Counted from the stretch's first letter, positions 36,767-47,417 are shown. The stretch: DNA of 64,000 bases from Deltaproteobacteria bacterium (GCA_020444045.1 JAHLLS010000011.1:105196-169195); one strand, 5' to 3'. Made by a program: numbers and translations. The notes: generated by a model not told the origin, from the letters alone.

Positions 36767-37227
36767 GGTATGAACCCCGTATGGCCTGTGATGGTGATGG
36801 GGTCGGTATTGACGGTGAGAGTGATGGTGTCCGGCCCGGGACTGCCCCATTCATCAAATACGATGGTGCCGATGCCACCCGTAATGGCAACGCCGGCGGG
36901 AAGGTTGTGGGTGGCGGTGCTATCATTGGGCAGATTGACGCTGGCCGGCCGGCCGTCCTGAAACAGGGTATAAGAATTGGAGGTGAAGGCGATGCCCCAG
37001 CTTTCGGTGTTGTTGCCCATGGCCAGCGATTGGGCGAACCGCAGATGGGAACGGATGATGGCGGCCTGGGCATAGGGTTCCCGGTCAATAGCCGGTGTCC
37101 GGCTGAGCACGACGGTCATGACCACGGCCAAAACGATCAACACGGCCAGGACCTCGATCATCGTAAAACCTGAGTGACCTTGTCGATGGTCGGGTCGGCA
37201 TGTCCGGGGCTGAACGTCTTTGATCAT
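36763..37227 (-). CDS. Prepilin-type pseudopilin (GspH/MshC-like)
   Basis: The 154-residue product has an 18-residue basic leader and the site before GFTMIEVLAVLIVLAVVM. A GspH-type domain with the common phrase AAIIRSHLRFAQSLAMGN follows. The start at 37227 is a choice; a second in-frame ATG lies at 37278, and neither has a strong ribosome site. A 255-bp gap separates it from the second pilin, long enough for its own promoter, though none was recognised. Confidence 0.78.
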   Translation of the reverse strand: MIKDVQPRTCRPDHRQGHSGFTMIEVLAVLIVLAVVMTVVLSRTPAIDREPYAQAAIIRSHLRFAQSLAMGNNTESWGIAFTSNSYTLFQDGRPASVNLPNDSTATHNLPAGVAITGGIGTIVFDEWGSPGPDTITLTVNTDPITITGHTGFIP

Positions 37228-37482
37228 AGGGCATTTTCCATAAACAAAGATTGGTCGGATCGTTTCAAAGGCGACCATACTTTGACATTTACACTCCTTT
37301 TCACGGGGTGTTTATGGTGGCCTATGGTTTATTGAAATGGATCGTTCTCTGATCAGGTCTTATTTTATCACCGATACGATTGTATTTCCAGATGGGAGCA
37401 GGATTGGGCGGCCCATCGCCTGGCAGAGATCTGTTAAGTGTCGTGGCAACCGTAACAATATGGTGATTGGTGGGTCAGTCGA

Positions 37483-37878
37483 TCAGCGTGACCAACGGCC
37501 GGCGGACAGCGAAGTGGATGCGGATCGGGTCAACGCTGCTGTGGCGGAACCGAAACGGAGAGTTCCGCCGCCGGCTGTGGCGGCTCCGGGCCACTGATAG
37601 CCAGCGCCAAGATCGACATCCATTTGACCAAAAGTGGCGGTATCGTCGGACCAACCACCGTCGGAGAGCATGATATTGGCCCATACCAGGGTTTCACGTT
37701 GATTCAACTCAGCGACGCCAAGGTCCAGGGAACGTTGGTCGGCATTGGCAGCAACGTCGATAAATCGAGGTACGGCAACGGCCGCCAGGATACCGAGAAT
37801 AACCAATACCGCAATGATTTCGATCAGTGTAAAGCCCCTTGGGTTGTTCAAGGGGCGTGTGATGAGCGTCTCTTTCAA
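37483..37878 (-). CDS. Type IV pilin-like protein, second of two tandem copies
   Basis: The 131-residue product has GFTLIEIIAVLVILGILAAV at the prepilin site and a small ~117-residue mature domain without cysteines. It is a clear paralogue of the pilin just upstream: both share AVPR(F/Y)ID, the AELN-RETL segment and an ending GRW(S/T)R. The TTG at 37878 is proposed as start because it gives a leader length like the paralogue (KETLITRPLNNPR); an upstream ATG at 37974 would add an unlikely 32 residues. The ribosome site is weak, so it may be made in smaller amounts. Confidence 0.78.
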   Translation of the reverse strand: MKETLITRPLNNPRGFTLIEIIAVLVILGILAAVAVPRFIDVAANADQRSLDLGVAELNQRETLVWANIMLSDGGWSDDTATFGQMDVDLGAGYQWPGAATAGGGTLRFGSATAALTRSASTSLSAGRWSR

Positions 37879-37985
37879 TAGGATCCGGTCGAATTCCAAG
37901 TTATCAGGCGAAAAGGCGACAAAAGCCCCGTTCTTTTCGCGACAGCGGCCGCGAATCGATTTATCGGGCATCATGAATACAGGAC

Positions 37986-38375
37986 TTATCGCGTCCAGCG
38001 TCCTGGCGATGTGCTGGTTGAGGCGGTTCGCGCAAGTGCCGCAGTTGCCCCGGCGTCGTAGACAAGCGTCCCGCCGGTTGCGTCCAAAGTACCGCTCCAG
38101 GTATAAGGGTCACCAAGATCGGTTATCGTCGGGCCGAAAACGTCGGTGTCGGCAGTCCATCCTGTACTTGATAATTTAACATCAGCCCATTGCAAGGTTT
38201 CCCGGCCATTCAACTCGGCAATGCCGGCATCCAGGGCGCGTTGCTGGGCATTGGCGGTAAGATCGATATAGCGTGGCACGGCCACGGCGGCCAGTATGCC
38301 TAAAATGATCAACACCGCAATGATTTCGATGAGCGTAAAACCGGACTGATTCAATATAATAGGTCGCCGTTTCAT
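37986..38375 (-). CDS. Type IV pilin-like protein, probable major pilin
   Basis: The 129-residue precursor starts MKRRPIILNQS, then the prepilin site before GFTLIEIIAVLIILGILAAV with Phe+1 and Glu5. The mature form is short, has no cysteine pair, and ends GRWTR. GGAGG lies eight bases before the ATG, the best ribosome site among the pilin genes. A -24/-12 promoter lies about 70 bp upstream, so this gene is the best candidate for the main fibre subunit. Its place corresponds to mshA in MSHA loci. Confidence 0.85.
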   Translation of the reverse strand: MKRRPIILNQSGFTLIEIIAVLIILGILAAVAVPRYIDLTANAQQRALDAGIAELNGRETLQWADVKLSSTGWTADTDVFGPTITDLGDPYTWSGTLDATGGTLVYDAGATAALARTASTSTSPGRWTR

Positions 38376-38444
38376 GGTTATGGCCTCCACTGCTATCTCC
38401 TTGGAGTTGACTGCATTCTTGATTGATGGCGAAATGCCAAAATT

Positions 38445-38460
38445 AGCAAAAATTGTACCG
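38445..38460 (-). promoter_or_regulatory. Sigma-54 (-24/-12) promoter upstream of the pilin gene
   Basis: Read on the minus strand the site is CGGTACAATTTTTGCT. Aligned to TGGCAC-N5-TTGCW it keeps the GG and GC elements at exact spacing and matches 9 of 11 defined positions (mismatches at the first T and at the C after GG). Transcription would start near 38434, about 59 bases before the pilin ATG. A membrane-bound sigma-54 activator is encoded directly upstream. Confidence 0.7.
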
Positions 38461-38550
38461 AACTTTCTTTTTAGATCGTTATGGTTGCAAATGCTGCCTT
38501 TTCGGCCATGAATCGTGTAACGATTTATCCCTTGCACTCAATACCCGTAT

Positions 38551-38577
38551 GATTTGGGAGGAGTTGTCCTCCAAATC
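38551..38577 (-). terminator. Strong hairpin after the sigma-54 activator gene
   Basis: GATTTGGGAGGA (38551-38562) and TCCTCCAAATC (38567-38577) pair almost perfectly, with one bulged base, around the loop GTTG. It starts 19 bases after the activator stop and lies before the pilin promoter. It may separate the assembly-gene transcript from the pilin transcript. No T-run follows, so termination is inferred. Confidence 0.55.
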
Positions 38578-38595
38578 GTGTAGGTTGGTTCCTCA

Positions 38596-39936
38596 TCATT
38601 TGTCGGATTTGAAGGCGGCCGCATCGATCTGGTATTTCTTGATGCGATGCCATAAACTGCGTTGATTGATTCCCATTAATTCGGCTGCTCTGATCTGGAT
38701 GCCCTTGGTTTTTTTAAGCGCATCGATAATCATGCCCTTTTCGATTTCTTTGAGTTTGTCATCGATGGAAAGGTCTTTTTCTTCCTCGTTTTCGATGAAC
38801 GCGTGTTGGAACAGCTGGGTGATGCTATCCGGCAGGTGATTGACCACGATCTCCTGGCCTTGACTTAGCACCGCCGCCCGTTCAACCGTATTCTGGAGTT
38901 CACGGACATTGCCGGGCCAGGCATAGCCGATCATCATCTGCAGTGCCGGTGAGGAGATGCTGACTTCGGGGGTTGTCCGGGACAGGAAATCATCCACCAG
39001 CAGCGGAATATCCTCTTTGCGTTCCCGCAATGCCGGCAGCTGAAGGGCAAAAACATTGATGCGATAGTAAAGGTCTTCCCGGAAGGTGCCTTCCGCGACC
39101 ATCTGCGGCAGGTTTTTATTAGTGGCGCAGATGAGGCGGACGTCGACCTTAACGGTGCGGGTGCCGCCCACGCGGTCGAATTCCTTCTCCTGTATGACCC
39201 GCAGGATCTTGGCCTGCAAGCCGAGCGGCATGTCGCCGATTTCGTCCAGAAAAATGGTGCCGCCGTGAGCGAGTTCGAATTTACCCGGTTTGCGCGCCGT
39301 GGCGCCGGTAAACGCCCCTTTTTCATGCCCGAAGAGCTCACTCTCCAGGAGATCCGGCGGAATCGCCACGCAATTGAGCTTGATAAACGGATTTTGGTTG
39401 CGGCGACTGTTGCGATGGATGCTGGAGGCGATCAACTCTTTACCGGTGCCGCTTTCACCCAGGATGAGGACGGTGGAATCCGTCGGCGCCACCATCTGAA
39501 TCCGCCGCAGCAGCCCCCGCATGATCCGGCTGTCGCCGATGATTTCCGGAAAGAGCTGCCGGGCATCCAGTTTGGTCAATACGTCCTCGACCCGCTCGAA
39601 AACGTTTTTGAAATGTTTGATTTCATCGACCTGTTTGCGGCGGTACTGTTCATCTTCCGGACGCGAGATAACCGGAATGTCATTGGCGCGTTGAATGAAG
39701 CGTTTGACCGGCATGAGTAAGAGGCGCGTGACCACCAGGCCGCAGAAGAAACTGACCAGCGCAAACAGCAGCGCCCACAAATGGATTTGGAGGCTACCGT
39801 CCTGGCCGAGACGGTGATAGTGCTGGGCGAGCAAAAAGGTCAACAGGGCCGACAGGAAGGCGATTCCGGCAAAGATGACCGGAACGATGACATATAAGCT
39901 GATGTGATAGCGAAAATCTTTAATGGCCACCGTCAA
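38596..39936 (-). CDS. Membrane-anchored sigma-54-dependent transcriptional activator
   Basis: The 446-residue product has two membrane helices (about 12-36 and 52-74) with a ~15-residue loop, and a HAMP-like cytoplasmic linker (75-125). The sigma-54 AAA+ domain (~131-365) has Walker A GESGTGKE (160-167), the sigma-54 contact loop GAFTGA (207-212) and GTIFLDEIG. A Fis-type HTH ends the protein (about 400-440, IRAAELMGINQRSLWHRIKK). There is no receiver domain, so control must come from the membrane part. It follows the GspF-like gene by 8 bp and precedes the pilins, whose promoter looks sigma-54 dependent. Confidence 0.9.
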   Translation of the reverse strand: MTVAIKDFRYHISLYVIVPVIFAGIAFLSALLTFLLAQHYHRLGQDGSLQIHLWALLFALVSFFCGLVVTRLLLMPVKRFIQRANDIPVISRPEDEQYRRKQVDEIKHFKNVFERVEDVLTKLDARQLFPEIIGDSRIMRGLLRRIQMVAPTDSTVLILGESGTGKELIASSIHRNSRRNQNPFIKLNCVAIPPDLLESELFGHEKGAFTGATARKPGKFELAHGGTIFLDEIGDMPLGLQAKILRVIQEKEFDRVGGTRTVKVDVRLICATNKNLPQMVAEGTFREDLYYRINVFALQLPALRERKEDIPLLVDDFLSRTTPEVSISSPALQMMIGYAWPGNVRELQNTVERAAVLSQGQEIVVNHLPDSITQLFQHAFIENEEEKDLSIDDKLKEIEKGMIIDALKKTKGIQIRAAELMGINQRSLWHRIKKYQIDAAAFKSDK

Positions 39937-39944
39937 ACTCCGGG

Positions 39945-41165
39945 CTAATGGTACATTTTGGTAAGATCCGCAATCGGCATAAAAATGGCGACCGCAAAAA
40001 AACCGACCATGACGGCCAGTGAAATAATCAGGATCGGGCCGAGGGCGTTGGTCATTTTCTTTATGGCGTATTCCAGTTCTTCATCATAATGGGTGGCGAC
40101 TTCCTGCAGCATTTCATCCAGATTACCGGACTCCTCCCCCACCGCGACCATGTTGACCACCATCGGGGTGAAGTAGCGGGCTTTCTTGAGCGGGGCGGCA
40201 ATGCCGCGCCCTTCTTCGAGCAACTCCCGGATCCGCTCGAACTCTCGCGCAATCGCCGCATTGCCGATGGTCGCGGAGAGAATCGTCATGGCCTCCAGGA
40301 TCGCAATTCCGCTGGATTGCAGGATACTGAAGATGGAGGAAAAGCGTGACATGGCTGATTTGACGACCACCGGCCCGATGATGGGGCTTTGGATGAGCAT
40401 GTAATCGCGGGTAAAGCGTCCCTGGTCGGTCCGCAGGTAAAAAAATGCAGCAAGAAACGCGACCAGCGCGGCGGCCAGCAGTAGGGCGCCATACGTCGCC
40501 ATGAACTGATAGATCCCCATGGCGATCTGGGTCGGCAACGGCAAGGCCACACCGCTGCGTGAAAGGATGGTGACGAACTTGGGCAGTACGAACGCCAGAA
40601 GGATGACAAAGGCCACCACCAACATGCCCAGGACAAAGGCTGGATAAAACATGGCCGAGCGAATATCTGAACGGACTTTCTGTTCGTGCTCCAGGATGTA
40701 TTTCAGCCGTTCCATGACTTTGGGGAGTGAGCCGCTGACTTCGCCAGCATGGATCATGGCGCAGTAGAGCGGTGAAAAGACGCCGGGATGCTGACGGAAA
40801 GCATCGTAAAGCTGGGCGCCTTCTTTAATGGCCTGGCGCATGCTCGTGATGACGCTTTCCAAACGGGGATTTTCCGTTTGGGCTGCCAGGATATCCAGCA
40901 TGGACATCATGGGGACCCCGGCCCGGAAAAGCGTGCTGAATTGTTTTGTGAACAAGATCAAATCCGCCGTCGGTATGTGGCTGAACCACCGTTCCAGGGC
41001 CGGAAACGAACGCCGTTGCCCCCCGCGGCTGCGTTCCTGAATCCGGGACGGCAGAACTCCCCTGCCCGCGAGCAGATCCGCGGCGGCATCGGCCGATTCG
41101 GCTTCGATATGGCCTTTAAGGGTCTCGCCCTTTTCGTTGATGGCCTGGTAGGCAAAGGTCGGCAT
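39945..41165 (-). CDS. Type II secretion/type IV pilus inner-membrane platform protein (GspF/PilC/MshG)
   Basis: The 406-residue protein is the polytopic platform on which the assembly ATPases act. It has two repeated GspF domains (about 70-190 and 275-395) and membrane segments near 168-190, 215-240 and 370-395. The N-terminal phrase FAYQAINEKGETLKGHIEAE is typical. It is 8 bp from the ATPase gene upstream in transcription, the usual E-F / mshE-mshG order. Confidence 0.93.
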   Translation of the reverse strand: MPTFAYQAINEKGETLKGHIEAESADAAADLLAGRGVLPSRIQERSRGGQRRSFPALERWFSHIPTADLILFTKQFSTLFRAGVPMMSMLDILAAQTENPRLESVITSMRQAIKEGAQLYDAFRQHPGVFSPLYCAMIHAGEVSGSLPKVMERLKYILEHEQKVRSDIRSAMFYPAFVLGMLVVAFVILLAFVLPKFVTILSRSGVALPLPTQIAMGIYQFMATYGALLLAAALVAFLAAFFYLRTDQGRFTRDYMLIQSPIIGPVVVKSAMSRFSSIFSILQSSGIAILEAMTILSATIGNAAIAREFERIRELLEEGRGIAAPLKKARYFTPMVVNMVAVGEESGNLDEMLQEVATHYDEELEYAIKKMTNALGPILIISLAVMVGFFAVAIFMPIADLTKMYH

Positions 41166-41173
41166 GGATTATC

Positions 41174-42883
<1,710 letters not shown>

Positions 42884-42899
42884 GGCGTTATATTTTCCG

Positions 42900-44570
42900 T
42901 TAAGAAGGAGTTGCGGTTATGGCCGACACGGGCCGAAACGGGTCGCAGAAAAAGACCGTATCATCCCGCCAAAGGGATCGCACGGCGGTGTTCGGTTCCG
43001 AAGCCAACACGCTGCGGTTCATGGCGTTTTCGGCAACCTGGCGGTCATAGAAGCAATCCGCCAGCACGATCGAAAAGACCAGACCGTTTTCCGGGTTCCA
43101 GTAGGGGACAAGCCGGGCCGCAACGTGGTTTTTCCCAAGGCGGTTCAGCGTCTGGACGGCATCGGCCAGACGCGCGCACGATGTCACTTCGACCCACCAC
43201 ACATCGACCGGCAGGGGACGCACCGCCGCCGGCAGGGCCGGGAAGTGAACGATATCGCCCACGTTCACGGTATCGGGATCCGTTATGTGGGGGTTGGCTT
43301 GCACAATGGCGTCGAGGTAGGTGGGCGCAAATTGGCCGTAAACCATCTGGATCAGTTGGCCTACTGTTTCCCCGGGCTGAATGGTAAGTCGTCCCAGGCG
43401 GGCCGGCATGGTGACCGGGGTTATTTCAACAGGAGCACTCGCTTTGGCGAAAGCGGGGTCTTCGGCAGCGAAGGCGTTAGCAGCACCATTGGCAGGTGCA
43501 CCATGGGATACAGGGGGCCGGGCTTCGGGGAGGATATCCGGGCCGGAGCGCTTTGCACCGGGGGGGGCGGTGTGGCGTACTGCCGGCGGGGTGTTCACGG
43601 ACCATGCGTCCGGAGCGGTGTGGACGATAGCGGCGTCCTTTGTGAAGAAACCGAACGGCCACCGGTTTATCGTTTCCAGGTTGAACATGGCAGTCAGGAT
43701 CACAGCCGCAATGGCGGCGACCGCCCAGCGCCAGGGACGGGAGGGATGGACCATGGCGGTCCTTCTGGCGCTGGCACGCACCAGTCGCCAGCGGGCACGA
43801 CTGCGGTTCTGGATGATCAGTGTCAGAAGAATGCGGTGGCACAGGTGGATGATGCGCCGGGGATAACCGTCGGTTATCAGAAAGACAGCGGCCATGGCGG
43901 GCCAGGAGAACAGGCGTTCGGCCGGACCGCCACCGGCTACCTGAATGCGAAAGTGGATCAGGGCCATTGTTTCCCTGAATCCTAAGGGACTCATTTCGAG
44001 ACGCAGGTTGATGCGGTCGGCAAAATTAGGCGTGTCGGCAATGATCTGATCGAATTCTTTCTGCGCAAAAATGACAATCTGGAGCAATTTGTGGGTATTC
44101 GTCTCATAATTGAGGAATTCCCGCAGGATTTCCAGGCACGACGGTGCGATTTTCTGACCTTCATCGATGATCAGCGCCGTGGTGTGGTTTTCGGCCACGC
44201 CCTTTTCAAAAAGAATTTGTTTGATCGCTTCTTTTTTGCGGTCTTCAGGCCAGTCTTCGGGTGGCAATTGCCCCGTCAGCTGTTCGACGACAGCCGAAAG
44301 AAAAGCGCTGTCTGAATGCATTCCCGGATCGAGCATCAGGCAGGTTGAAATCGTGTCATCGCTGTCCAGCCGGCGAATGATTTCTCGGCAGAGGGTGGTT
44401 TTGCCGGTACCGACATGGCCGATGACGACATTGAGGCCGCGGCGCAGCCGAATGGCCAGTTCCAACTGCTGCAGACATGCCGTATGCTGCGCGGACTGAT
44501 AGAAGAACGCAGGGTCCGGGGAGTTGGAAAACGGTTCCCGCTTGAGATCCAGTATGCTGAAATAATCCAT
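42900..44570 (-). CDS. ExeA/MshM-like AAA ATPase with LysM and SPOR-like C-terminus
   Basis: ExeA (GspA) ATPases help secretins through peptidoglycan. The 556-residue protein has an AAA domain (1-~265, Walker A GHVGTGKT at 51-58) and one membrane helix (about 283-300). A Pro/Ala-rich periplasmic linker leads to a LysM-like domain (about 398-450, LTIQPGETVGQLI...VNVGDIVHFP) and a final region resembling SPOR (VWWVEVTSCARLADAVQTL). MshM of Vibrio is much shorter and lacks this periplasmic part, so this one appears to join ATPase and wall-binding roles. It overlaps the secretin stop by one base. Confidence 0.85.
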   Translation of the reverse strand: MDYFSILDLKREPFSNSPDPAFFYQSAQHTACLQQLELAIRLRRGLNVVIGHVGTGKTTLCREIIRRLDSDDTISTCLMLDPGMHSDSAFLSAVVEQLTGQLPPEDWPEDRKKEAIKQILFEKGVAENHTTALIIDEGQKIAPSCLEILREFLNYETNTHKLLQIVIFAQKEFDQIIADTPNFADRINLRLEMSPLGFRETMALIHFRIQVAGGGPAERLFSWPAMAAVFLITDGYPRRIIHLCHRILLTLIIQNRSRARWRLVRASARRTAMVHPSRPWRWAVAAIAAVILTAMFNLETINRWPFGFFTKDAAIVHTAPDAWSVNTPPAVRHTAPPGAKRSGPDILPEARPPVSHGAPANGAANAFAAEDPAFAKASAPVEITPVTMPARLGRLTIQPGETVGQLIQMVYGQFAPTYLDAIVQANPHITDPDTVNVGDIVHFPALPAAVRPLPVDVWWVEVTSCARLADAVQTLNRLGKNHVAARLVPYWNPENGLVFSIVLADCFYDRQVAENAMNRSVLASEPNTAVRSLWRDDTVFFCDPFRPVSAITATPS

Positions 44571-46261
44571 CAGGGGGTTTCTTCAACGCGTTGCGCACCG
44601 AGGTCGGGCGATGCCGCATCGGTTACCGGTTCACTTTTTTCCACGCCAGGCAAAAGAAAGATGCTGTTTCCGTCCTTTTTTTCCTGAAGGGCCGAAAACG
44701 CCTGGGTGCGTTCCTTTAAAACATAAGGCGTTACGAAGATCAGCAGCTCTTCCAACCCATTGCTGTTATTGGTTCCCTTGAACAGTTTCCCCAGCCAGGG
44801 TACGTCCTTTAGATACGGTACGCCGTATTCATCTTCACCGGTCAATTCTTTGCTGAGACCGCCGATCACCGTGGTCTGCCCGTTGAACAGGATCACCCCG
44901 GTTTGGGCTCGTTTGGTAATAATCAAGGGGTTGTTGCCGACGGCATTGGCGAAATCCACATCGTCCTTGGTGACGAAGATGTCCATTTTGATGGTGTCGT
45001 TGTCGATGACGTGAGGCGTCACCTCCAGACGCAGGACCGCCTTTTTATATTCGATGTTGACTTCGTCATCTTCCACGGACTGGTAGGGAACATCCCGTCC
45101 GCTTTCGATAAAGGCCTGCTGGTTGTCCAGCGTGGTGATGTTGGGGCTGGAGAGGATGTTGAGCTGCCCCTCCTCTTCCAGCGCCTGCAGCTGGACGCTG
45201 AGAATATTGCCGGAACCGCTCTCCAGGATAAATCCGAGATCCAGCCCCAGAAGATTGCCGGCTACATCGGTGGCCGTCAGACCGGCCGGGAAATTGCCCA
45301 TCGTCCCGGATGAGGGGTTGACGGATTCGCCACTGCCCGGTGTGATGCCGCTGCCGGCGGGGTTGGCGATATCGCCGGCGGTGTTGTAATACTTGTAACC
45401 ATTGATGGAAGTGCCGTAGAGCCCCCCCCACTGGACGCCCAGATTGCGGGCGGCATCTTTCGTGGCTTCCACGATATGAGCTTCGATAAGCACCTGGGGA
45501 GTGGGCCGGTCCAGGGTTTCGATCAGGGGCAGCATGCGTTCCAGGTCCGACCGGACGGCCTGGATGATCAGGGAGTTGGTGTGGCGATCCACCAATACGG
45601 AACCCAGGAGGGTTTTTTCATCCAGGCGTGTCAGAAATTGCTCAAGGTTTTCGCGCAGCCCTTCTGCATCCGCGTATTCGATTTCAATGATCTGGGTCAT
45701 GAGAGGCTCTGCCAGACGCAATTCGCGTTCCTTGGCCTTGATACGCTGGCTCGTTTCCAGTTGCTCAAGTTCCCGGTTCTTGTCTTCGATGGTGATGACC
45801 CGGATGATGTCGCCCTCCCAAAGATAGGTCAGGCCGTGGGTGCGCAAAATGCCCAGGAAGGCCTGGTCCCAGGGAACGCCTTTCAGGCTGACATCGATGC
45901 GTCCCCGCACCTGGTCATTGATCATGATATTCTGATCGACGGCCCGGGCCAGGGCACGCAGCACGGCGGGCACTTCGGCCCCGTGCATTGTCAATGAAAT
46001 TTTCTGTTTGGCGAGCCGCGAGGCGGGCGCGGCAGGGCTTCCCGGCGCCATGGACGACTCCGGCAGGGATGGCGGTATGGCGAGGGTACGTTTAACGGGC
46101 GAGGGCGAATGTCCCTTCGAGGTTTCGGCTTTGGTTTCCCACTCGGCAAAGAATTTATCTTCAGGCAATTTGATTTCTTTTTCGGCGCAGCCGAGCATGG
46201 CCATCAGGATCACCAGGAAAGAGACGAGGCCGATCGATTTTGTTTTGGGGTTGCCTTGCAT
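44570..46261 (-). CDS. Secretin lipoprotein (MshL/PilQ/GspD family)
   Basis: The 563-residue protein forms the outer-membrane ring through which the pilus passes. A lipobox ends at C25 (LMAMLGC). After a Pro/Ser-rich linker come an STN domain (about 95-150, SLTMHGAEVPAVLRALA) and a secretin N domain (about 185-250). The C-terminal secretin core includes LNILSSPNITTLDNQQAFIESG and QTTVIGGLSKE. A self-acylated secretin is the MshL arrangement and may not need a separate pilotin. Confidence 0.92.
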   Translation of the reverse strand: MQGNPKTKSIGLVSFLVILMAMLGCAEKEIKLPEDKFFAEWETKAETSKGHSPSPVKRTLAIPPSLPESSMAPGSPAAPASRLAKQKISLTMHGAEVPAVLRALARAVDQNIMINDQVRGRIDVSLKGVPWDQAFLGILRTHGLTYLWEGDIIRVITIEDKNRELEQLETSQRIKAKERELRLAEPLMTQIIEIEYADAEGLRENLEQFLTRLDEKTLLGSVLVDRHTNSLIIQAVRSDLERMLPLIETLDRPTPQVLIEAHIVEATKDAARNLGVQWGGLYGTSINGYKYYNTAGDIANPAGSGITPGSGESVNPSSGTMGNFPAGLTATDVAGNLLGLDLGFILESGSGNILSVQLQALEEEGQLNILSSPNITTLDNQQAFIESGRDVPYQSVEDDEVNIEYKKAVLRLEVTPHVIDNDTIKMDIFVTKDDVDFANAVGNNPLIITKRAQTGVILFNGQTTVIGGLSKELTGEDEYGVPYLKDVPWLGKLFKGTNNSNGLEELLIFVTPYVLKERTQAFSALQEKKDGNSIFLLPGVEKSEPVTDAASPDLGAQRVEETP

Positions 46262-46286
46262 AGCATTTACTCTCTGTCAATCAGGG

Positions 46287-46796
46287 TTACGGCGTCTGTG
46301 CGCCCCCGTCGTCCGCGAGCGGAAGGCTGAATACCTTATGCGGCGTGGCGCCCAGCACCACGCGTTGGGGATCGATATGACGGATGACGAGCTGGCTTTT
46401 ATCCAGCAGTTCGCCTACGATGTATTCGATCCCGTTGATGATGGCCACGCGGCGCTGCGGTGTTTCAATGTACCCGGAGTACACCAGGGACATATTGGAC
46501 GGCAGCATGTCGGCCGATATCAAGGTTTTGGTAGGCTGCGCCATCATATCGTCACCGGACAGAAAAATATTCGGCCAGGGCGTTCGCGCCATGGAAAGAA
46601 CATATTGATTCTGCTCCAGAACCGTATTGTTGCCGAATTGGGCGGCCAGATTCGTCAGCATTTGCGTAATCGAATTCGGCTTGTCCGAGGCCGCTGACGG
46701 TCCTTGCTCTTTCGGCCCGTCGCTGAAAAACATCAGCGACCCCAGGCATACGGCGATCAGCATGAGTCCAACTAATATTTTTTCACGTGTGGACAA
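46287..46796 (-). CDS. Pilus assembly protein, PilP/MshK-like position
   Basis: The 169-residue product has one N-terminal membrane helix (about 6-24) and a periplasmic domain ending in a beta-rich part (GIEYIVGELLDKSQLVIRHI) like the small C-terminal fold of GspC/PilP/MshK proteins. The start is TTG with GGAGG five bases upstream. It lies between PilO-like and secretin genes, exactly where PilP or MshK is expected, and would link the inner-membrane complex to the secretin. Family assignment is by fold pattern and position. Confidence 0.72.
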   Translation of the reverse strand: MSTREKILVGLMLIAVCLGSLMFFSDGPKEQGPSAASDKPNSITQMLTNLAAQFGNNTVLEQNQYVLSMARTPWPNIFLSGDDMMAQPTKTLISADMLPSNMSLVYSGYIETPQRRVAIINGIEYIVGELLDKSQLVIRHIDPQRVVLGATPHKVFSLPLADDGGAQTP

Positions 46797-46850
46797 TTCA
46801 TCCTCCCTGATTGCCGTATGCGGCAGCTCCTGCGGGAAGAACCGGGATTG

Positions 46851-47417
46851 TTATGATTGGCGTGCCAGCCATATATCCAATTCCATCAGAAGGCCCTGCA
46901 CGCCGGACTCCCGGCGTATTTCGATGCGTTCGACATGGGTCAGGTAGGGCAGTTCCCCCAGCTTCAGCATGAAGGCCCGCAGGTTGCTGAAGGTTCCCAT
47001 CATTTCGAGCGATAGCTTGAGTTCGCCCGTTTCACCGATCATTGAATTGAGGTCCGAACCGATGCGCCGGGCCCTCAACTGGTTCTGGTCGGCCAACTGG
47101 CGGAAAAGCGGTTCGATTCCCGCAACCTGTTCCGGGCTGAGGAGTTCAGGGGCCGGGAAGGGGAGGTCGCCACCCGTCGGCGCGGGTTGAATCTCTCCCA
47201 TCAGTTGGGTAAACCGGTTGTATATCGGTGCCAGAAGCCGTTGTTCGTCGATTTGTTTTTTCAGGGCGTCGATCTGGCGCTCCATCTGATCGGCCGCCTG
47301 CTGATGGGGGAGAATGCTGAGCAAGTAGAACCCCATGATGCCCCCTAAACAGACGACCATGAAAAAGAGACGACGTTCCGGAAAGAGGGCCAGAACCGAT
47401 TTCCGACGCAAGCGCAT
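46851..47417 (-). CDS. PilO/MshJ/GspM-like alignment protein
   Basis: The 188-residue product has a short basic cytoplasmic end, one membrane helix (about 16-35), a coiled-coil stretch (QMERQIDALKKQIDEQ) and a ferredoxin-like periplasmic domain. It follows the PilM-PilN fusion by 2 bp, so its partner PilN is the C-terminal half of that protein. Confidence 0.82.
   Translation of the reverse strand: MRLRRKSVLALFPERRLFFMVVCLGGIMGFYLLSILPHQQAADQMERQIDALKKQIDEQRLLAPIYNRFTQLMGEIQPAPTGGDLPFPAPELLSPEQVAGIEPLFRQLADQNQLRARRIGSDLNSMIGETGELKLSLEMMGTFSNLRAFMLKLGELPYLTHVERIEIRRESGVQGLLMELDIWLARQS

Noticed and set aside
37263..37290. Seven-codon reading frame with AAAGGAG before the GspH-like gene
   Set aside because: Too short to judge; no attenuator structure accompanies it, so chance is more likely than a leader peptide.
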